The notes under the pieces: generated by a model
Told to the model about the DNA's origin: nothing
What the model saw: the letters and a program-made list of their open reading frames with translations, nothing else
The model's database searches: none
Made by a program: the position numbers and the translations under genes
Assembly (NCBI GenBank): GCA_035518775.1
Contig: DATIXH010000066.1
Coordinates: 8,980 to 72,979 of the forward strand
Direction of reading: 5' to 3'
Length of the DNA stretch: 64,000 nucleotides
Source of the DNA: JBGPEQ01 sp035518775
GTDB lineage: Bacteria > Pseudomonadota > Alphaproteobacteria > Dongiales > Dongiaceae
Part shown: one piece after another, positions 34,885 to 43,775 of the stretch
Layout of the letters: every line of letters begins with the position of its first letter
Numbering within the stretch: the first letter of the stretch is position 1

Positions 34885-35517
34885 TTAGGCGACTTGAGAC
34901 GCCTGATTGGTGTTGGCCGGACGCAGCGAGCGGACGGCCAGCTCTTCGGCCACCCAGTCGATATCGCCGCGCACCATGCCGATGTCGTCAAGCGTGCGGT
35001 TGTCGAGCCCGTTCAAGTCCTGCGCCGCGGCGCGGCTGCGAGCCCAGCGACGGACCGCCTCGAGCGGATCCGTGTTGTCGGCATGGCCGGCGGCGGTCAT
35101 CCCGGCCACAACGGCCGGGATGTCAGCGCGGGTGATGCCGATGTCGCTCAGCATGCGGTCATCGAGCGCATTCAGTTCGCGGAGGGCCGCCCGGCGCTCG
35201 CTCCAAGCGATGGTCTTCCCGGCGACCAGGGCGAGCAGACTGCCAAGGGCCGCACCAACCGTTGGCGCCTGACGGGCCGTGGCGGCATCGGCGATAGCGC
35301 CGATCTCGAAGCGCTGAACCCCGATATCCTGGAGCATCCGTTCATCGAGCCGCTCCAACCGGTCCGCGATGGCCCGCCGGCGCACCGGGCGCAGGATAGC
35401 CGCGGCCAGGGCGCTCAGGGCGCCGCCGACGGTCTCCGACGCAAGGGCCTGGGTGATGGCGGCCGGCGCCATCGCGCGGCCCAGCATCACCTTTTCGCTA
35501 GCAGTCAACCGGGTCAT
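34885..35517 (-). CDS. Protein with three tandem DUF1127 modules
   Basis: 210 residues from ATG 35517 (AAGGGGAA 6 nt upstream; the longer frame from 35538 has no RBS). DUF1127 usually occurs as one module in proteins of about 50-70 residues. Here three modules occur at roughly 44-77, 104-138 and 155-190, each with the core Leu-Asp-x-Arg-x-Leu-x-Asp-Ile-Gly: LDERMLQDIG, LDDRMLSDIG, LDNRTLDDIG. Two Ala/Leu-rich stretches (ETVGGALSALAAAIL, AALGSLLALVAGK) separate them. Single-module relatives bind RNA or regulate phosphate and small-RNA turnover in alphaproteobacteria. Function of the tandem form is unknown. Confidence 0.85.
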   Translation of the reverse strand: MTRLTASEKVMLGRAMAPAAITQALASETVGGALSALAAAILRPVRRRAIADRLERLDERMLQDIGVQRFEIGAIADAATARQAPTVGAALGSLLALVAGKTIAWSERRAALRELNALDDRMLSDIGITRADIPAVVAGMTAAGHADNTDPLEAVRRWARSRAAAQDLNGLDNRTLDDIGMVRGDIDWVAEELAVRSLRPANTNQASQVA

Positions 35518-35626
35518 GATATTCCCCTTCCGATACAATTCTCTGGCCGGCGACCACCGCCGGCATTACCTATGGCTGATGGGAGGAATATAAGCGGCTC
35601 AGGGGGTGCCAGTCAGAGGGGGTTGT

Positions 35627-35641
35627 GCATTGCAGCAATGC
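35627..35641. promoter_or_regulatory. Perfect 15-bp palindrome in divergent promoter region
   Basis: GCATTGC, A, GCAATGC: 7-bp arms around one base, in the AT-rich region between the triple-DUF1127 and aminopeptidase genes. It shares the TTGC...GCAA style of the phasin operator but not its sequence. Candidate regulator site. Confidence 0.4.
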
Positions 35642-35728
35642 GCGCGTCGCATGCATTGGAAAGTCTAAAAAATTCCTTAATTTCAATACATTATTGCCAT
35701 TGTTTCAGACGCGATTCGGAGCAGAAAT

Positions 35729-37765
35729 ATGGCGGAATTTCGCACTGCATACCAGGGCGATGAGGCGGTCGAAAAGCTGCTGCGGACGGCCGGCTCGCGC
35801 TATGGCGCGGCCGATCTCCCGGGGCTTTTGGCGGGCGTCGCGGGGGCGCCCGAGCCGGCGGATCCCGACGGCTGGATCGACCTCGTCGCCAGCAACCCCA
35901 GCGCGGCGCTGAAGGCCCAGCTGCAGGCCTATCGGGCCGAAAAGGTCTCGAAGGCGGCTGCCGCTGCCGGAAGGCCGGCGGATGCGGCCGCCCGGGTTGC
36001 CGCTCTGCGCGACGAACTGGAGCGGCGCGGGTTGAGCGGTTTCATCGTACCGCGCGCCGATGAGCACCAGGGCGAATACGTGCCGCCGCGGGCCGAGCGG
36101 CTCGCGTGGCTGACAGGCTTCACGGGCTCGGCGGGGCTGGCGATCGTCTTGCGGCAGGCCGCCGCCATCTTCGTCGACGGGCGCTACACCCTGCAGGTGA
36201 CCCAGCAGGTCGATGGCGCGTTGTTCGTCGCCCGCCACGTGACGGATCAGCCGCCCGAAGCCTGGATCACCGAGACCCTGCCGGCGGGCGGGAAGCTCGG
36301 CTATGACCCCTGGCTGCACACGCCGGACGGGCTCGAGTCGCTGCGGCGGGCGGCGGCGCGCGCCGGCGGCGAGTTGGTGGCCTGCGCCGACAATCCGCTC
36401 GACGCGGTCTGGCCGGACCAGCCGGCGCCCCCGATTGCACCGGTGCGCCCCCACGAGCTGCGCTACACCGGTCGCGAGTCGGTCGAGAAGCGGACGACCC
36501 TGGGGGCCAAGCTGGCGGCGGACAAGGTGGACGCGGCCGTGCTGACGGGGCCGGACTCGCTGGCTTGGCTGCTCAACATCCGCGGCGGCGACGTGCCGCG
36601 GACGCCGCTGCCCCTGGGCTTCGCCGTCCTGCACGCCGACGGCGCCGTCGACCTTTTCATGGACCGGCGCAAATTCATGCCCGGCCTGGAAGCGCATCTG
36701 GGCAATGCCGTGCGCGTTCACGCACCCGATCAACTTGGGGCGGCGCTCGACCGGCTCGGGCAAGAGAAGCGGCGCGTGCTGGCCGATCCGACCAGCGCCG
36801 CCGCCTGGATCTTCGACCGGCTGGGCGCGGCGGGGGCGGAGATCGTGCGCGCCAGCGATCCGTGCGCGCTCCCCAAGGCTTGCAAGAACATGGTCGAGAT
36901 CGAGGGTGCGCGGGCGGCCCATCGGCGCGACGGTGCGGCCGTGACCCGTTTCCTCGCGTGGCTGTCGGAGCATGCGGTCTCCGGCAAGCTCACGGAGATT
37001 GAGGCCGCCGACCAGCTGGCGCACTTCCGGCGCGCCAACGAGCTGTTCCGCGATTTCAGCTTCGACACCATCTCCGGCGCCGGCCCCAACGGCGCCATCG
37101 TGCACTACCGCGTGACGCCGGCCACCAACCGCCGCATCCAGCCGGGTGAGCTGTATCTCGTCGATTCCGGCGCGCAGTACCTCGACGGGACGACCGACAT
37201 CACGCGCACGGTGGCCATCGGCCAGCCGACGGCGGAGATGCGCGACCATTTCACGCGCGTGCTCAAGGGGCATATCGCACTCGGCGCCGCGCGCTTTCCG
37301 CGCGGCACGACCGGCAGTCAGCTCGATGCCTTGGCGCGGATGGCGCTCTGGGCGGGTGGCCTCGACTACGATCACGGCACCGGCCATGGCGTCGGGAGCT
37401 ATCTCGGCGTGCATGAAGGGCCGCACCGGATCTCCAAGGTTCCGAACCGGGTGCCGCTCGAAGTGGGCATGATCGTTTCCAACGAGCCGGGGTTCTACAA
37501 GACCGGTGGCTACGGCATCCGGATCGAGAACCTGGTGACGGTGGTGGAGGCCCCGGTCGCGGGTGCCGACCGGCCCATGCTGGGATTCGAGACCCTGACC
37601 CTGGCGCCGATCGACCGGAACCTCGTGGACCCGGGTCTCCTGGCCCCGGCCGAGGTTGCCTGGCTGGACGCCTACCACGCCCGGGTGGCCGCCACGATCG
37701 CGCCCCTGGTCGATGCCGGGACGGCCGAATGGCTGGCGGCGGCGACCCGGCGGCTTGCCCCCTGA
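35729..37765 (+). CDS. Aminopeptidase P-family Xaa-Pro peptidase, N-terminally extended
   Basis: 678 residues; most members of this three-domain form are near 600. About 85 extra residues (AEFRTAYQGDEAVEKLLRTAG and so on) precede the first creatinase-type domain (VAALRDELERRGLSGFIVPRADEHQGEYVP, in pieces). A second such domain follows, then the M24 catalytic domain with metal ligands in LVDSGAQYLDGTTDITRT (two Asp), GTGHGVG (His), SNEPGFY (Glu) and GIRIENL (Glu), all intact. It cleaves the bond before proline at peptide N-termini in the cytosol. In contrast to the gene at the left edge, it is a canonical metalloenzyme. Confidence 0.93.
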   Translation: MAEFRTAYQGDEAVEKLLRTAGSRYGAADLPGLLAGVAGAPEPADPDGWIDLVASNPSAALKAQLQAYRAEKVSKAAAAAGRPADAAARVAALRDELERRGLSGFIVPRADEHQGEYVPPRAERLAWLTGFTGSAGLAIVLRQAAAIFVDGRYTLQVTQQVDGALFVARHVTDQPPEAWITETLPAGGKLGYDPWLHTPDGLESLRRAAARAGGELVACADNPLDAVWPDQPAPPIAPVRPHELRYTGRESVEKRTTLGAKLAADKVDAAVLTGPDSLAWLLNIRGGDVPRTPLPLGFAVLHADGAVDLFMDRRKFMPGLEAHLGNAVRVHAPDQLGAALDRLGQEKRRVLADPTSAAAWIFDRLGAAGAEIVRASDPCALPKACKNMVEIEGARAAHRRDGAAVTRFLAWLSEHAVSGKLTEIEAADQLAHFRRANELFRDFSFDTISGAGPNGAIVHYRVTPATNRRIQPGELYLVDSGAQYLDGTTDITRTVAIGQPTAEMRDHFTRVLKGHIALGAARFPRGTTGSQLDALARMALWAGGLDYDHGTGHGVGSYLGVHEGPHRISKVPNRVPLEVGMIVSNEPGFYKTGGYGIRIENLVTVVEAPVAGADRPMLGFETLTLAPIDRNLVDPGLLAPAEVAWLDAYHARVAATIAPLVDAGTAEWLAAATRRLAP

Positions 37766-37884
37766 CAAGCGGCGGGAACCGGTGTAAGCTTGACAAATTA
37801 GTAAGGGACCCACGGTCAACTAGCGGTCCGGGTTGGATTTGTCTATTGTCACCCGTGTGGGCGATGGAAAAGGGGAACCGAGCC

Positions 37885-38049
37885 ATGCGTGCAATGCTGA
37901 GTATGATGGTCGCTGTGGGTGTGCTGGCGCTCTCCGGTTGCACCAACCGGGCGCTCTCGCTGATGGATACCGATCCGCTCTACGGCAACACCCATCCGCA
38001 TCTCGTCTGGAAGGACAATCAGGTCCAGTACCAGGGCGAAGTCGACTGA
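37885..38049 (+). CDS. Small lipoprotein of unknown function
   Basis: 54 residues from ATG 37885, with AGGGGA upstream. The signal peptide ends in lipobox LALSGC (Cys19), and the mature part (TNRALSLMDTDPLYGNTHPH, then WKDNQVQYQGEVD) is only about 35 residues. A TTGACA at 37790-37795 may belong to its promoter, but no good -10 is visible. Too short for most gene callers, yet the lipobox, RBS and position support it. Family not recognised. Confidence 0.65.
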   Translation: MRAMLSMMVAVGVLALSGCTNRALSLMDTDPLYGNTHPHLVWKDNQVQYQGEVD

Positions 38050-38251
38050 GCCCTCCAACCAGCATTCGGACCTCCCGGAACATCAGCCTGAGGCGCAGCC
38101 GCTTGGCGTAGGCGGCTGCGCGGCGCTCCTGGTCGTAAGGCCGAGCGCGGGGCTTCACGATTCCGCGAGCATCTCCCCGCCTGCATCCGAGGGCGGGAAT
38201 GGGCCGTAGCAGTGCTGTCCATTCCTTCACACTCGTCAGGGGAGGCTTCCC

Positions 38252-38698
38252 ATGAGTTTTGTTTCCTTGCGGACGCTGCGGCTCGGCGGCGCGCTGGTGC
38301 TCGGTCTGTCGCTGGCAGCCTGCGCCGAGAACAAGATGCACGAGCAGAGCCTGTACACCCGCCTGGGCGGCAAGCCCGCGATCACAGCGGTCGTCGATCA
38401 GTTCGTCGCCAACGTCGCCGACGACAAGCGCATCAACAGCTTCTTCGCCAACGCCGACATTCCCGGCCTGAAGGGCAAGCTGGTCGACCTGATCTGCCAC
38501 GGCACCGGCGGCCCCTGCACCTACACCGGCAAGGACATGAAGGCCGCCCATGAGGGCATGGGCGTGAAGGAGGCCGACTTCAACGCGCTGGTCGAGGACC
38601 TGGTGGCCGCGCTCGACAAGTTCAAGGTGCCGGAGAAGGAGAAGGGCGAGTTGCTGGGGATCCTGGGTCCGATGAAGAACGCCATCGTCGAGGGCTGA
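38252..38698 (+). CDS. Group 1 truncated hemoglobin, lipoprotein form
   Basis: 148 residues, preceded by AGGGGAGG. A signal peptide with lipobox (SLAAC, Cys24) leads to a truncated globin: SLYTRLGGKPAITAVVDQFV, INSFFANADIPGLKGKLVDL, the Cys-Thr-Tyr segment GGPCTYTGKDM, and the proximal histidine, likely His100 in KAAHEGMGV. VPEKEKGELLGILGPMK closes the fold. Most truncated globins are cytosolic and bind O2 or NO; this one should be membrane-anchored and face the periplasm. It is convergent with ligA. Confidence 0.88.
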   Translation: MSFVSLRTLRLGGALVLGLSLAACAENKMHEQSLYTRLGGKPAITAVVDQFVANVADDKRINSFFANADIPGLKGKLVDLICHGTGGPCTYTGKDMKAAHEGMGVKEADFNALVEDLVAALDKFKVPEKEKGELLGILGPMKNAIVEG

Positions 38699-38709
38699 GG
38701 TCCTCATGC

Positions 38710-38735
38710 AGGGGCGGTCGCATCAGGCCGCCCCT
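38710..38735. terminator. Solo REP-like hairpin between globin and ligA stops
   Basis: AGGGGCGG (38710-38717) pairs with CCGCCCCT (38728-38735) around a 10-nt loop, preceded by GC and followed by AA. The ligA stop codon (TAG, reverse strand 38736-38734) overlaps its base. Convergent position suggests a two-way transcript end; it also resembles one arm of the REPIN-like family. Confidence 0.6.
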
Positions 38736-40821
38736 AAGACTGTCCGATGAGATCCAGCCACTCCTGCTCGGTGAGCATGGTGACGCCGAGCTCCTTGGCC
38801 TTGGCCGCCTTCGAGCCGGCGTCGGCGCCGGCGATGACGTAGTCGGTCTTCTTCGAGACGGAACTGGCGACCTTGGCGCCGAGGGACTCGGCGCGCGCCT
38901 TGGCCTCGTTGCGGGTCATGGCGACGAGCTCGCCGGTGAAGACCACGGTCTTGCCGGCGATGGGGGAGCCGCTGGCCTTGGGCTGCACGAAGTCCTGCAC
39001 TTTGAGCTCGCGCTCGAGGTCGTCCAGCACCTTCAGGTTATGGGCCTCGCCGAAGAAGGCGATGATGTCCGTCGCGACTGAGGGGCCGATGCCCTCGATG
39101 TTGTCGAGCTCGTGATAGGCCGGGCTCTCGGGATCCTGGGCGGCGATCATGGCCGCGCGCCAGGCGGCGAGCGAGCCGTAGTTGCGTGCGAGGAGGCGCG
39201 CGGTGGCCTCGCCGACCTGCGGTATGCCGAGAGCGTAGATGAAGCGCTCGAACGCGATACTGCGGCGCGCCTCGATGGCGTTCATCAGCTTCGCCGCCGA
39301 CTGCTGGCCCCAGCCCTCGCGCTCCTCCAGCGCCGCCCTGCGCTTGCTCAGACGGAAGATATCGGCCGGAGTCTTCAGCCAGTCTTCCTGCCAGAACTCC
39401 TCGATGGTCTTGTTGCCGAGGCCGTCGATGTCGAAGGCGTTGCGGCTGACGAAATGCTTCAGGCGCTCGACCGCCTGCGCCGCGCAGATGAGGCCGCCGG
39501 TGCAGCGGCGCACGGCCATGCCCTCCTCGCGCACGGCGTGGCTGTTGCAGACCGGGCAGCGGTCCGGGAACTTGTAGGGCTTGCTGCCGCGTGGGCGCTT
39601 CTCCGGCACCACTGCGACCACCTGCGGGATGACGTCGCCGGCGCGCTGGATGATGACATGGTCGCCCTCGCGGATGTCCTTGCGGGCGATCTCGTCCTCG
39701 TTGTGCAGGGTGGCGCGGCTCACGACCACGCCGCCGACCGTGATCGGCTCCAGCTCGGCGACCGGCGTGAGCGCGCCGGTGCGGCCGACCTGGATGCGAA
39801 TGGCGCGCAGGATGGTCTGCGCCTGCTCGGCCGGGAACTTGTGGGCGAGGGCCCAGCGCGGGGCGCGGCTCACCATGCCCAGGCGGTTCTGCCAGTCGAA
39901 GCGGTTCACCTTGTAGACGACGCCGTCGATGTCGTAGGGCAGTTCGGCGCGCTGGGCCGCGATCTCCGCGTGGAAGGCGAGCGCCTCGTCGATGTCCTTG
40001 CAGCGCTTGGCCAGCGGGTTCACGGCGAAGCCCCAGGCCTTCAGATGCTGCAGGAAATCCCAGTGCGTCTCGGCCACCGGCTCGCTCACCTCGCCCCAGG
40101 CATAGGCGAAGAAGCGCAGGGGCCGCGAGGCCGTGACCTTCGGGTCGATCTGGCGGACGGTGCCGGCGGCGAAGTTGCGCGGGTTGGCGAACACGGGCTC
40201 GCCGGCCTTAGCGCGCTCGGCATTGAGCTTCTGGAAATCGGCGTGGCGCATGTAGACCTCGCCGCGCACCTCCAGGACCTTCGGGACGCGCTTGCCCTGC
40301 AGCCGCCTAGGCAGGTCGGTGATGGTGCGGAGATTGGCGGTGACGTCCTCGCCGACCGTGCCGTCGCCGCGCGTCGCGCCCTGCACGAAGGCGCCGTTCT
40401 CGTAGCGCAGCGAGGCTGAAAGGCCGTCGATCTTGGGCTCGGCCACGAGTTCGACGGCGGTATCCTCCTTGAGCCCGAGGAAGCGGCGGATGCGGGCGAC
40501 GAACTCACGCGCGTCCTCCTCGCTGAAGCCGTTGTCGAGCGACAGCATGGGGCGCGCATGCGTGACCTTGGCGAAGCCGGTGGCCGGCGCGGCGCCGACG
40601 CGCAGGCTCGGGCTGTCGGGGCGGCGCAGCGCGGGAAAGCGCGCCTCGATGGCGTCGTTGCGCTGGCGCAGCAGGTCGTAGTCGGCGTCGGAGATCTCGG
40701 GCGCGTCCTTCTGGTGATAGAGCTCGTCGTGGTACGCGATCTCCTTGGCGAGGCGCGAGAGCTCCTCCTCGGCCTGCTCGGCCGTCAGCTTGTCGACCGG
40801 CGTGGGTGTATTCGCTTTCAT
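38734..40821 (-). CDS. ligA: NAD-dependent DNA ligase
   Basis: 695 residues. Seals nicks in replication and repair using NAD. Domain Ia (1-70, YHDELYHQ), adenylation domain with catalytic Lys130 in AEPKIDGLSAS, OB fold (GRTGALTPVAELEPITVGG), zinc finger with cysteines in CPVCNSHAV...CTGGLIC, HhH repeats (DNIEGIGPSVATDI) and a C-terminal BRCT domain (GKTVVFTGELVAMTRNEAK). It starts with a 4-bp overlap on the recN stop, so recN-ligA are coupled. Confidence 0.98.
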   Translation of the reverse strand: MKANTPTPVDKLTAEQAEEELSRLAKEIAYHDELYHQKDAPEISDADYDLLRQRNDAIEARFPALRRPDSPSLRVGAAPATGFAKVTHARPMLSLDNGFSEEDAREFVARIRRFLGLKEDTAVELVAEPKIDGLSASLRYENGAFVQGATRGDGTVGEDVTANLRTITDLPRRLQGKRVPKVLEVRGEVYMRHADFQKLNAERAKAGEPVFANPRNFAAGTVRQIDPKVTASRPLRFFAYAWGEVSEPVAETHWDFLQHLKAWGFAVNPLAKRCKDIDEALAFHAEIAAQRAELPYDIDGVVYKVNRFDWQNRLGMVSRAPRWALAHKFPAEQAQTILRAIRIQVGRTGALTPVAELEPITVGGVVVSRATLHNEDEIARKDIREGDHVIIQRAGDVIPQVVAVVPEKRPRGSKPYKFPDRCPVCNSHAVREEGMAVRRCTGGLICAAQAVERLKHFVSRNAFDIDGLGNKTIEEFWQEDWLKTPADIFRLSKRRAALEEREGWGQQSAAKLMNAIEARRSIAFERFIYALGIPQVGEATARLLARNYGSLAAWRAAMIAAQDPESPAYHELDNIEGIGPSVATDIIAFFGEAHNLKVLDDLERELKVQDFVQPKASGSPIAGKTVVFTGELVAMTRNEAKARAESLGAKVASSVSKKTDYVIAGADAGSKAAKAKELGVTMLTEQEWLDLIGQS

Positions 40822-42506
40822 CGGCGAGCTTGGCGCGGCGCGGGCGCCGCCGCCATCAGGCGGTCGGCGGCGGCGCGGGCTTCGTCGGTGATGCTGGCGC
40901 CGGAGAGCATGCGGGCGATCTCCTCGCGGCGGCCCTTGGCGTCGAGCACATTGAGGCGGGTGACGGCGCTCTTGCCGGCGGCTCCTTTCTCGACGCGCCA
41001 GTGCTGCTCGGTGCGGGCGGCCACCTGCGGCGAGTGGGTGACGACCAGGACCTGCAGCTTGCGGCCGAGCCGGGCCAGGCGCTCGCCGACCGCCGCGGCG
41101 GTGGCGCCGCCGACGCCGCTGTCGACCTCGTCGAAGACGAGCGTCGGCACCGGATCGGCCTCGGCCAGCACGACCTTGAGGGCGAGCAGGAAGCGCGAGA
41201 GCTCGCCGCCGGAGGCGATCTTGCTGAGCGGTCCCGGCGGCATGCCGGGGTTGGTGGTGATCTCGAAGACGACGCGCTCGCGGCCGTGCTCGCCCCAGTC
41301 GTCGTCGGGGAGCAGCTCGAGGCGGGTGGCGAAGCGGGCCTTGTCGAGCTTGAGCGGGGGGAGCTCGGTGTTGACGGCGGCGTCCAGACGGCGGGCCGCC
41401 TTGGCGCGCGCCTTGCTGAGCGCATCGGCGTCGGTCACGTAGGCTTGGCGCGCCGCGGTCTCCTCCTGCGCCAGGCGGGCGAGGCGGCCGCTCTGGTCGT
41501 CGAGGGCGGCGAGCTGGGCGGCCAGCCTGGCGCCGTGCTCGGCGAGGGCGTCGACGGGCACGCCGTGCTTGCGGGCGAGGTCGCGCAAGGCGAACAGGCG
41601 CTCCTCGATCTGGGCCAGGCGATGGGGCGCCAGCTCGGGATCGTTGACCAGGCGGCGCAGGCGGTCGGCGGCGTCGGCCAGCTCGGCGGCGGCGCGGTCG
41701 AGGGCGGCGGTGATCGGCGCGGTCAGGTCGCCGGCCTTGTCGGCGATGCGATCGAGCCGGCGCTGGGCCGCCATGATGCGGCCGTCGGCCCCGCGCTCGC
41801 CGGTCAGCTCGTCGAAGGCGGCGTGGGCGGCCTCCAGCAGCTTCTCGCGATTGGAGAGCAGGCGGCGGGTCTCGGCCAGCTCGGCCTCCTCGCCGGGCTT
41901 CGGGTCCATGTCCTTCAGCTCGGCGACGGCGTGGCGGAGATACTCCTCGTCGCGGCGCGCCTGCGCCAGGGCCGCCTCGGCCTCGGCGCGCGCGGTAGCG
42001 GCTGCGCGCCAGTGCCGCCAGCCGTCGCGCACTTTGGCGGCCTGGTCGGCGAGAGTGCCGAAGGCGTCGAGCATGGCGCGGTGGTTGGCGCTGTCGAGCA
42101 GGCGCTGCTGCTCGAACTGGCCCTCGATCTCCACCAGCGATTCGCCGATGCGGCGCAACAGGGCGACGCCGACCGGCTCGTCGTTGACGAAGGCGCGGCT
42201 GCGGCCGTCGGCGCCGAGCTGGCGTCGCAGGATGATGTTGCCGTCGTTGGGCAGGCCCTGCTCCTCGAGCAGGGAGCGCACGGCATGTTCCGCGTCGACG
42301 GCGAACTCGGCGCTGACGCCGGCCTGCTTGGCGCCGGGGCGGAGCAGCTGCGCGTCGGCGCGACCGCCGAGGGCGAGGCCGAGGGCATCCAGCAGGATCG
42401 ACTTGCCGGCGCCGGTCTCGCCGGTCAGCACGGTGAGGCCGGGATCGATCTCGAGATCCAGGCGGTCGATGAGGACGACGTCGCGGATCGAGAGGTTCAG
42501 CAGCAT
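40818..42506 (-). CDS. recN: DNA repair protein RecN
   Basis: 562 residues of an SMC-like ATPase for double-strand break repair. N-terminal Walker A GETGAGKSILLDALGLALGG, a long coiled-coil middle with zinc-less hinge, the ABC signature region KIASGGELSRFLLALK, and Walker B TLVFDEVDSGVGG. Between bamD (20 bp upstream) and ligA (4-bp overlap downstream), the order typical of alphaproteobacteria. No LexA-type box was seen close to bamD or recN. Confidence 0.97.
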   Translation of the reverse strand: MLLNLSIRDVVLIDRLDLEIDPGLTVLTGETGAGKSILLDALGLALGGRADAQLLRPGAKQAGVSAEFAVDAEHAVRSLLEEQGLPNDGNIILRRQLGADGRSRAFVNDEPVGVALLRRIGESLVEIEGQFEQQRLLDSANHRAMLDAFGTLADQAAKVRDGWRHWRAAATARAEAEAALAQARRDEEYLRHAVAELKDMDPKPGEEAELAETRRLLSNREKLLEAAHAAFDELTGERGADGRIMAAQRRLDRIADKAGDLTAPITAALDRAAAELADAADRLRRLVNDPELAPHRLAQIEERLFALRDLARKHGVPVDALAEHGARLAAQLAALDDQSGRLARLAQEETAARQAYVTDADALSKARAKAARRLDAAVNTELPPLKLDKARFATRLELLPDDDWGEHGRERVVFEITTNPGMPPGPLSKIASGGELSRFLLALKVVLAEADPVPTLVFDEVDSGVGGATAAAVGERLARLGRKLQVLVVTHSPQVAARTEQHWRVEKGAAGKSAVTRLNVLDAKGRREEIARMLSGASITDEARAAADRLMAAAPAPRQARR

Positions 42507-42525
42507 CGCCGCGCGACGCCCGGCA

Positions 42526-43350
42526 TCAGAACACGGCGCTGAGCCAGGAGCCTTCCTTCTTCATCGGCTGCAGGTTCTCGTTGGTCAGGAGGCTGTAGCT
42601 GTCCTGGTACCAGTCGCTGCCGGGATAGTTGTAGCCGAGCACGGCGGCGGCGTTCTGTGCCTCGTCCTTGATGCCGAGCGCCAGGTAGCACTCGGTCAGG
42701 CGCTCCAGCGCCTCCGGCACGTGGGTCGTGGTCTGGTAGTTCTCGATGACGCGGCGGAAGCGGTTGATGGCCGCCAGATACTGCTTGCGCTCCAGGTAGA
42801 AGCGGCCGACCTCCATCTCCTTGCCGGCCAAGTGGTCGCGGGCGAGGTCGAGCTTGAGGGCGGCGTCGCGCGCATAGTCGGTGTTGGGGAAGCGGGTGAC
42901 GACGTCGTTGAGCGCGTCGTAGGCCTGCTGGGTGTTCTTCTGGTCGCGGCCGACGTCGACGATCTGCTCGTAGTAGCAGATGGCCTTGAGATAGTAGGCG
43001 TAGGCCGCGCTCTTGTTGCCGGGGTGCAGGTCGATGAAGCGGCCGAGCGAGATCAGGGCGTCGTCGTACTTGTCCTGCAGGTAGTTGGCGTAGGCCGACA
43101 TCAGCTGCGCCCGCGTCGCCCATTCGGAGTAGGGGTGCTGCCGGTCGACCTCGTCGAAGGCCTTGGCGGCCTTGTTGTATTCGCCTTCCGCCATGAAGCT
43201 CTGGCCGGTGGCGTAGAGTTCCTCCGGCGGCCGCTCGACATATTCGTCCTCCTTGCTGCTGAACAGGCCGCAGCCCGCCAGCAGGAGGAGGGCGGCCGAG
43301 GCCGCGGCAATGCGGAGGAGGCGGCCGGCGCCTGGGCTCATGATGGTCAT
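42526..43350 (-). CDS. bamD: Outer membrane assembly lipoprotein BamD
   Basis: 274 residues. Lipobox LLLLAGC gives Cys27. Five TPR-like repeats follow: ELYATGQSFMAEGEYNKAAKAFDEVDRQHPYS in pieces, then AQLMSAYANYLQDKYDDAL, YYLKAICYYEQI, AALKLDLARDHLAGKEMEVGRFY (in pieces), and RRVIENYQTTTHVPEALERL. BamD is the essential partner of BamA in beta-barrel insertion. First gene of bamD-recN-ligA; the gap upstream separates it from an HGG-motif gene. Confidence 0.96.
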   Translation of the reverse strand: MTIMSPGAGRLLRIAAASAALLLLAGCGLFSSKEDEYVERPPEELYATGQSFMAEGEYNKAAKAFDEVDRQHPYSEWATRAQLMSAYANYLQDKYDDALISLGRFIDLHPGNKSAAYAYYLKAICYYEQIVDVGRDQKNTQQAYDALNDVVTRFPNTDYARDAALKLDLARDHLAGKEMEVGRFYLERKQYLAAINRFRRVIENYQTTTHVPEALERLTECYLALGIKDEAQNAAAVLGYNYPGSDWYQDSYSLLTNENLQPMKKEGSWLSAVF

Positions 43351-43775
43351 CTCGTGCGTGTCCCCATGCTTCGTCTTGGCGGGCAGCGACGCCGTGCGGC
43401 CGTGGTTCCGGGCCGATCCTCCCGCGCGTGCGGACTATAGGCGCGCCGCCCGGCCGCCTCAAGCGCGCCTGGACCGGCGCCGGGCGGGCCGCGGGTGCGG
43501 GTCGCGACATCATAGGGCAGAGTCGCTGACCCGATTTCCGAAACTCGCGGAACAAAGCTGTCGTAAATTGCGTAACATCCGAAACAGCGCATGCCTTCCG
43601 GATGTTCTCCAAGCGGGGCACAGTCGCATAATAGGCAATCGAGGGGCTGATCATCGGCTGTTGTTTGCACGGTGCAGTCGGCAACGAAAGCGCGTTGACA
43701 TGTCGATGTAATATACCGTATGTTCTTGGAATGTTCAAGAGCTATGTGCGGCAAACCGAGCAGTCGAGGACGCGC
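43351..43775. other. Intergenic region between bamD and the HGG-motif gene
   Basis: About 425 bp. The bamD-proximal part is GC-rich and must hold the bamD promoter, which I could not define. The part from about 43540 is clearly more AT-rich than its surroundings and contains the promoter and LexA-type box described separately. No coding sequence is supported. Confidence 0.55.
43695..43736 (+). promoter_or_regulatory. Promoter with embedded LexA-type (SOS) box
   Basis: TTGACA (43695-43700) and TATGTT (43719-43724) are 18 bp apart. GTTC (43722-43725), seven bases, GTTC (43733-43736) overlaps the -10 box and the expected start. GTTC-N7-GTTC is the LexA operator of many alphaproteobacteria. The position suits repression by steric block. 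Regulator assignment is inferred. Confidence 0.6.

Noticed and set aside
38050..38251. Possible short reverse-strand coding remnant between the two small lipoprotein genes
   Set aside because: Some ERRAAAYAKRLRLRLMFREV-like wording can be read, but there is no start, RBS or family evidence.
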